Below are positions 57,901-64,000 of a DNA stretch of 64,000 nucleotides, piece after piece. The stretch comes from Symbiodinium sp. CCMP2592 (Eukaryota > Sar > Dinophyceae > Suessiales > Symbiodiniaceae). The notes under the pieces were generated by a model. The model was not told the DNA's origin. It saw only the letters and a list, made by a program, of their open reading frames with translations, and searched no databases. The position numbers and the translations under genes are program-made. The stretch lies in the NCBI GenBank assembly GCA_905221615.1, contig CAJNDT010002791.1:248001-312000 (forward strand), given 5' to 3'. Position 1 is the stretch's first letter, and every line of letters begins with the position of its first letter.

Positions 57901-60130
57901 ATGCTGGGCTGCAGGGCACGTCGCCACAAGAAAGGCTCATCAGGAGCTGCATTGAGCTTTGTTGCATGGCTTGTCACCGAGGAAGATCCTTCCATTTCTG
58001 AAGGAACGTCAGACAGAGTTTTCAGAAGAAGCGAGACGCAGTATAATGACAGTGACTGGGATTGCAACCAAAGTCATCGGTTGTCACGCAGGGAAATTTC
58101 TTAGCTTGCCAGGTCACATTCAATTGTGCTTCCCAGAAACCCATGGTGCACGACATCCAAAACTTCTTCGTGGAGAGCGAGCCATCGCCAGACACCTGCT
58201 GCAGCTTATGCCAGCTTCCAGTGCTATGTATCTGCTGTTTGTTCCAGATGCGGCAATTGTAAACACAACCAGTCGTGATTTCCTTCCCTGTGTGCTGGTC
58301 CCGGACGAAGCAGGACGTTACCCCCAATGGCGACCCCACTCGATGTTTGCGAACGTATCGCCCATGCTTTCGAAAGGTTCGCAGACACATTTGCACCGGT
58401 TCTGCTCACGATTCGGGAAAAACTTCCTTCCATGAACATGTCTGGCCGGCGGATTGTTACCAACATCTTGGCCTAACTGGAGATGTCCATACTCTGGAAT
58501 TAAACTGCACTTTAGTGTACTTTATCGGTGGTGTCATTACAGAGTGCAAGAGTGTTTTCCGAAAATGCGTCTACGTAGTCTGCCTCTTATTGTGTGAGTG
58601 GTCCGTGGTCTTTGCAGCTTCCGACTATTGACAGTCACAATCTGGAAGCGAGCGTGATGTATTGTAGCTCAGGTTGGAAGTGTTGCTTGCTATAACATCC
58701 TTTGGAGATTAGAGTCGATTAGAATGCGCACATTTGGGATGTATGGCAGCAGTATGGCCAAAAGCCAGTACGGACGTTCTGACGTCGAAGCGTCCCAATC
58801 TCCGTCAAAACATCGCGTCCTTCACACGCTAGTTTTCACAAACGTAGCATGACAAATTTGCGATAATGTCAATGTGCAAAACCCAAATAGCCTTTTAGCA
58901 TGGCCTGAATGTATTTGTTCAGGTTGGTGTGCATTGTCAGGAGATCGATATCACTAGTTCGAATTGATTGTGCGGAAGCAAGTCGAATCCAAATGCCCTG
59001 CTCCACACGGTCGAGTTTGCACTTCCCATGGCCAGCTCGGAAGTCCCAGGACATTGTTTTCGTGGCACTCCAGGAGACGTGCCCATTGGCGCTTGCAATC
59101 GACGTGACGGAGATCGCCAGTGCACAATATCACAAAGCCTGGAGCTCTTCAGTCACAGCAGCCGTGAAGCGTCGAGGCTGCTTGCCAGAGCTGGAAAAGG
59201 CAACGGCCCAGTGTACATTGCAAGCCTGCAGCTGAGGCGAGTACCGGCTTGTGGCCGACTATGCCATGGTTGGATTGCAGTTGCTGCTATACGTTCTTGA
59301 GGATTTGGCACCACAGGTGTCCCAGACTCTCGGCTTTCAACATCTACTTTCTGATCTTTAAGCCAGTCTCTGCACTGGTAGATACTGAGGACTTGCTGGG
59401 GATCCGCCCGCTGTGGGACACTGGGAGCTGGCAACAAGGGCGCAGTGGCTTTTGGACTTGCCGCTCACAGGGAATTCGTTGAGTTTTTTGAGATTCTGCC
59501 TGTGAGTGTGCACCGAGCAATGCCCGAAGTTTTATCGTCTGAGTTCCAGGCGGTATTGCTGCTCACAACCCAATCTGCAGTGTGTGACATGCTTGAATAG
59601 GCAGTGCACATGCTCCATGAACCTACATGATCTGCCACCTCGATGCGGTTGTGAGTGATGGCGGAAAGTGTCTGTCATTCTGACGGGAAACGCGTTTGTG
59701 TGGCTAGAGCGAGTCTTTACTCAGCATCTTGTGCATGCGCTTGTCTTCCAAGAGAGACTTTGCGGGTGCTCTAGTTGACCAGGTCATGGGATCCACGTCC
59801 TTCTGCTTCGTCAATGCGCACTTAGCAGCTGGCGAGAGCACCTCGAGCTCACAGGAGAGATCTCAGGACTTGGTTGCCATGACAAGATGAAAGACCCGAA
59901 TGTCCAATGGACCGACCAAGCTCTCCGTTCCCGTAGGACTTCGACTACATCATACAGACATTGCGCCTGACGGGCAGCTCCGCAGATTGCACGGTGGGCC
60001 CTGTGGATGTACGAGATGCTCGTATCTCGGATGGCAGAGCTGACGTGAATCCTCAAGCGCAGCGTAAAACATAGTCCAGCTGCCCAGCACCAGCAAAAGT
60101 CAGCAACCACGGCCCGTACATGCAGTCGCG
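54990..60130. other. exon-like stretches, unassigned
   Basis: Plus-strand segments with good protein composition but no known domain: 55470-55622 (LRLVPVVPVFQAGHQGVDEEGRKEVELAAASLLAEAIAFW), 56050-56180 (FFCGLFDALPHFVQPSEELLGYAEALEAVP), 56195-56300 (VVDVLGNDVVTRAALHALLVRNRLRPTEAAVFIL), 57225-57345 (QLFRKLLKTLQHTSHDRAAVLTSAVFAFEAFRTL), 59055-59230 (IVFVALQETCPLALAIDVTEIASAQYHKAWSS) and 59290-59350 (YVLEDLAPQVSQTLGFQHLL). They could belong to one or more intron-rich genes. Confidence 0.35.
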
Positions 60131-60429
60131 GTACACTGTGGCTCAGCCTCGAGTTTGATGGCATTTCTCGATCTCGAAAAACACGCCGTTCAGACGATGT
60201 ATGTCTTTGCGTCCATGCACGGCGGGAAGGAGCGACAGTGCATTCGTATTGTGATTTGTGTTGACACTTTTTGGTGGCGAGTGTCCACCTCCTGCAGGAT
60301 CAGGTTTGTGGAGAAATCCAAATCGAATCAACAAAAGCGAAGTTGGATCAAACAAGCTTTGGCGGCATGTAGGAAGGAATGGACAAAGGCGGACTTCTGT
60401 GGTAGTATGTTTGACTACTCGTCTCCTTG

Positions 60430-62760
60430 TAAGGTTCGGGTTTGCCTGCCATCGTCTCTTTCTAGGGTTCGGTTTGCCCCCCATCGCCCATTTCGGGTTT
60501 GGGTTGTCCCACCAACATTTTTCTAAGGTTGCTCGCATCGTTGGGTTTGTTTTTAGGCTTTGGGGTTTTCCAAAAACCATGTCCTTTCAAGGGTTGAAGT
60601 TTGCTCACCAACATCCTCTTTTGGCGTTGTTCTTTTTCTCGGTGGCAGTTCTTTTAGGGTTTAGGTTTCTCGCCAAGATCTCCTTGTTGGATTTGTTTAG
60701 GGTTTGGGGTTTTCCATCAACCATGTCCTTTCAAGTTTTGAAGTTTGCTCATCGCTTCGTTGGGTTCGTTACTCTCAAGGTTCACAGTTTGTTCACCAAC
60801 ATCCTCTTTTCGGGTTTAGTTTTTCCCACCAAGACTTCTTTCAGGGTTTAGGTTTCCTCGCCAGCATCTCATCGTTGGGTTTCTTTTAGGGTTCGGGGTT
60901 TCCAAAAACCATTTCGTTTCAAGGGTTGAAATTTGCTGACCAACATCCTCTTTTCGGGTTTGAGTTTTTCTGACCAACAGTTCCTCTTTCAGGGTTTAGG
61001 TTTGCTCGCCTGCATCTCATCGTGTTGGGTTTGTTTTAGGGTTTGGGGTTTTCCAACACCATTTGTTGAGGTTTGAAAGTTTGCTCACCAACATCCTCTT
61101 TTTAGGGTTGCGGTTTTTCTCACCGACAGCTCTTTTAGGCTTTAGGTTTTCTCGCTAACATGTCCTTGTTTGGTTTGTGTTGGAGTTTCGGGTTTTCCAA
61201 CAACCATTTGCTTTAAAGGGTTGCAGTTTGCTCACCAACATCTCCTTTTCGGGTTTAGTCGTTTCCCACCAAGACCTCTTTCAGGGTTTAGGTTTCCTCG
61301 CCAGCATCTTATCGTTGGGTTTATTTCAGGGTTCGGGGTTTCCAAAAACCATTTCGTTTCAAGGGTTGAAACTTGCTGACCAACATCCTCTTTTCGGGTT
61401 TGAGTTTTTCTGACCAACAGTTCCTCTTTCAGGGTTTAGGTTTGCTCGCCTGCATCTCATCGTGTTGGGTTTGTTTTAGGGTTTGGGGTTTTCCAACACC
61501 ATTTGTTGAGGTTTGAAAGTTTGCTCACCAACATCCTCTTTTCAGGGTTGCGGTTTTTCTCACCGACAGCTCTTTTAGGCTTTAGGTTTTCTCGCTAACA
61601 TGTCCTTGTTTGGTTTGTGTTGGAGTTTCGGGTTTTCCAACAACCATTTGCTTTAAAGGGTTGCAGTTTGCTCACCAACATCTCCTTTTCGGGTTTAGTT
61701 GTTTCCCACCAAGACCTCTTTCAGGGTTTAGGTTTCCTCGCCAGCATCTTATCGTTGGGTTTATTTCAGGGTTCGGGGTTTCCAAAAATCCATTTCGTTT
61801 CAAGGGTTGAAACTTGCTGACCAACATCCTCTTTTCGGGTTTGAGATTTTCTCACCGACAGCTCTTTTAGGCTTTAGGTTTTCTCACTAACATGTCCTTG
61901 GTTTGTGTTGGGGTTTCGGGTTTTCCAACAACCATTTCCTTTAAAGGGTTGCAGTTTTGCTCACCAACGTCTCCTTTTCGGGTTTAGTTTTTTCCCACCA
62001 GGACTTCTTTCAGGGTTTAGGTTTGGTCGCCAGCATCTCATCGTTGGGTTTGTTTTCGGGCTCGGGGTTTTCCAAAAACATTTCCTTACAAGGTTTGAAA
62101 CTTGCTGACCAACATCCTCTTTTCGGGTTTGAGTTTTTCTCACAAGCAGCTCTTCTTTAGGGTTTAGGTTAGCTTGCCAGCATCTCATCGTTGGGTTTGT
62201 TTCAGGGTTTGGGGTTTTCGGTTCAAGGTTCGAAATTTGCTTACGAACATCTCCTTTTCGAGTTGGGTTTTTATCCACCAGCATTTCTTGTTGGGTCTCG
62301 GTTTGCTCACCAGCACTTCCTCGTGGGGTTTGCTTGGCCGTTTGGGGTTTTCCAACAACCATTTCTTTCAAAGGTTGAAATTTACTCACCCTCATCTCCT
62401 TTTCGTGTTTTGGTATTTCTCACCAACCCGTTTTAGGTTTAGGTTCGCTCGCCAACATCTCCTCGTCGGGTTTGTTTTCGGTGTTTTCCAAAAACCGTTT
62501 CCTTTCAAAGCTTGAAGATTGCTCATTTTCGGGTTTGGGTTTCAGCAACAGGTTTGCTCGCCAACGTCTCCTCGTGGAGCTTTATTTTAGGGTCAGGGGC
62601 CTTTGGGGTTGGGTTTTCCAACAACCACTTCTTGTTGAAGTTTTCAGTTATGCTCACCTACATAATCTTTTCGGGTTTAGGTTTTTCGCGCCAACATTTC
62701 TTTTAGGGTTAAGGTTTGCTCGCCAAGATCTCCTCGTTGGGTTTAATTTTAACGCTACGC
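60430..62760 (+). repeat. TTTAGGG-like satellite with 440-bp higher-order unit
   Basis: Short units (about 60-70 bp) built on CAGGGTTTAGGTTT, GCTCGCCAGCATCTCATCGTTGGG, TTTGGGGTTTTCCAA and GTTTGCTCACCAACATC alternate throughout. A larger unit repeats at 60921, 61361 and 61802 (AAGGGTTGAAA landmark; periods 440 and 441 bp). Open frames here (FxGFSF, CSLLTNISFSG) are translations of the repeat. Confidence 0.93.
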
Positions 62761-62929
62761 CGCCCGCCTCGGCTCTGTAGTGGCAGGGCGAGGGTGCAGC
62801 GGATGATGCAGGCACATGGTAGGCGGTCCCCGCAAACCCAAGCCCGCAATGATGCCGCCCGGAACAAGAAAAGGCAAGACAGAAGGAGCCTGAAAAGAAA
62901 GAAAGGCAGTGGATTGACGCAAAAGCCAA

Positions 62930-63125
62930 AGGGGGGGCGAGGGAGGGGCGAAGGGGAGGGGGAGGAGAAGCGGGAGGGCGGGGGTGAGGAAGGGAGGCCA
63001 GGAGAGGGGGGGAGGGTGGGGGGGGGCAGGGGGAGGGGGGGGAGGGGGGGGGGGGGGGGGAGGGGCAGAGGGAGAGGGTGAAGGGGAGGGGGAGGGTGGG
63101 TGGAGGAGGGGGGGGGGGTGGAGGC
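62930..63125 (+). repeat. G-rich purine tract
   Basis: About 190 bp of almost pure G/A with several runs of more than six G (longest at about 63047-63060). Likely to form G-quadruplex or triplex DNA. Confidence 0.95.
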
Positions 63126-63274
63126 CTGGGAGGGCGGGGAAGCCGATTTGGCCGGGCAAGGGGGTGGCAAACGAACGCAAAAACAGGGTGTCACCAATGA
63201 TTTGGGCTGCAGGGAGGAGGATTAGGTGGAGGGTACCTGAGGTAACCACCAAAACGCCTGGGCCTCTGGCCTCG

Positions 63275-63530
63275 GCGGATTTAGGGTTTGGGTTTTCAAA
63301 CTTTAGGTCTTTATCACAAACATGTTTTTTTGCAGGGCCTAGGGTTTGGCCAACATCTTGTTCTTAGGGTTTGGCATGCCAGCCATCATCGTCTCGTTTT
63401 AGGGTTTGTGGTTTTCCAACCACCATCTTCCTCTAAGGTTTGGTTTTTTGTCAACAAGTCCTTTCAAGATTGAGGGTTTTCCAACCGCTTGCCAAGCGGC
63501 ATGGTGCCTGTGTTCTCGCTCGAGGGTTTG
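63275..63530 (+). repeat. TTTAGGG-like satellite, outlying copies
   Basis: TTTAGGGTTTGGGTTTTCAA and similar units resume after the purine tract. Confidence 0.8.
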
Positions 63531-63539
63531 TACGGCCGA

Positions 63540-64000
63540 CTCGTCGCATGCTGTGCATGTTGTAGACATATTGGATTGGCTTCTTAGCAGCTAGCAAACC
63601 TGTAGAAGTATGCTTGCAGCTTTTTCTCAGGAGTACAGTTATCTTTATTCCGGTTGCTACTGCACTGCCCATTGCAACGTAGCAGCGATCTTGCCAAGGT
63701 GGGCCTTCGCTGCGATTTTAGAGGTTTTTGCAATTTCGAACTCACTGCTGGAGCTCTCCTCCGTATCCGCCCGCCTGAGTCGTGCAACGCGCGTAGCTGG
63801 CGACACCACGCGTCCGTTTGAAACAGGGGTGGCGGCTTTCTGTTTCTTTCCGTTGCCGATGGTGCTCTTGTCGCTCTCTGGCGCGCACGCGGATCATTGC
63901 AATGACACTAGTAGATGAGATGAGTTCCGGAGGTTTCTGGTCTTTGCATATGGTCGGCTTTTGGCTTCTTGCCATGAGTTGTTTGCGCGTTGCCACAGCA
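63540..64000. other. no supported gene
   Basis: Short overlapping ORFs on both strands (for example 63610-63918 plus and 63742-63996 minus), none with a recognisable domain. Confidence 0.45.

Noticed and set aside
60258-62515. Repeated Phe/Gly/Ser-rich ORFs
   Set aside because: They are read from the TTTAGGG-like satellite and repeat with its period.
62709-63252. Pro-rich ORFs of 162-165 codons
   Set aside because: They are translations of the purine tract complement.
1-64000. CRISPR arrays, tRNA and rRNA genes
   Set aside because: No regularly spaced repeat-spacer array and no tRNA or rRNA core sequence was seen; a covariance-model scan would be needed to exclude a divergent tRNA.

Overview
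This window is nuclear DNA of a dinoflagellate. The strongest evidence is an exact copy of the 22-nt dinoflagellate spliced leader (DinoSL) at 18606-18627 on the minus strand, joined directly to a transcript 5' end. Supporting evidence is an intron-split kinesin-13 gene whose best-resolved intron has a GA donor inside the repeated AG^G context common in dinoflagellates, very low gene density, and long stretches of degenerate TTTAGGG-like repeat. I cannot assign a genus.

Left part (0.8-27.5 kb, almost all minus strand): a three-level nest of mobile elements. The outer layer is a non-LTR retrotransposon (LINE) at about 27.5 to 21.84 kb, with an APE-type endonuclease, a reverse transcriptase (RT), zinc fingers, a ubiquitin-protease-like domain (catalytic Cys replaced by Trp) and a 2-oxoglutarate/Fe(II) oxygenase-like (2OG) domain. 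Three codons before the end of that last domain sits a tyrosine-recombinase (YR) retrotransposon, YR-1 (6926-21838), bounded by split direct repeats. Inside the gag gene of YR-1 sits a second one, YR-2 (12291-18872), again with perfect split direct repeats. Removing YR-2 restores the YR-1 gag frame exactly. Both YR elements encode gag, then an in-frame UGA in a known readthrough context (UGA-CUA-G and UGA-CGG), then a 2OG oxygenase fused to a C5-methyltransferase-like domain, then RT-RNase H.

Beyond YR-1 (6.7-0.9 kb) lies a minus-strand series of unusual ORFs: three paralogous F-box-like proteins, an SGNH-hydrolase-like and GT32-like pair, and a zinc-finger-like protein. Pairs of tiny palindromes with a TGT loop and arms that covary lie between these ORFs and also at the module boundaries of the LINE. 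This is the least explained structure in the window. Single-base frameshifts are frequent throughout the nest. They may be decay or assembly error, and I mark them individually.

Middle (27.5-49.8 kb): duplicated ACT/AATACT arrays, a decayed minus-strand gene (33.0-30.5 kb), two partial DinoSL relics, assorted simple repeats, a possible ankyrin fragment, a degenerate 440-bp duplication and a 5'-truncated LINE (46.4-47.5 kb). Most of this segment shows no gene I can support.

Right part (49.8-64 kb, plus strand): a kinesin-13 motor gene in at least nine exons followed by SAM-domain exons, a probable DUF218/YdcF-like gene, several unassigned exon-like stretches, and a 2.3-kb TTTAGGG-like satellite with a 440-bp higher-order unit.
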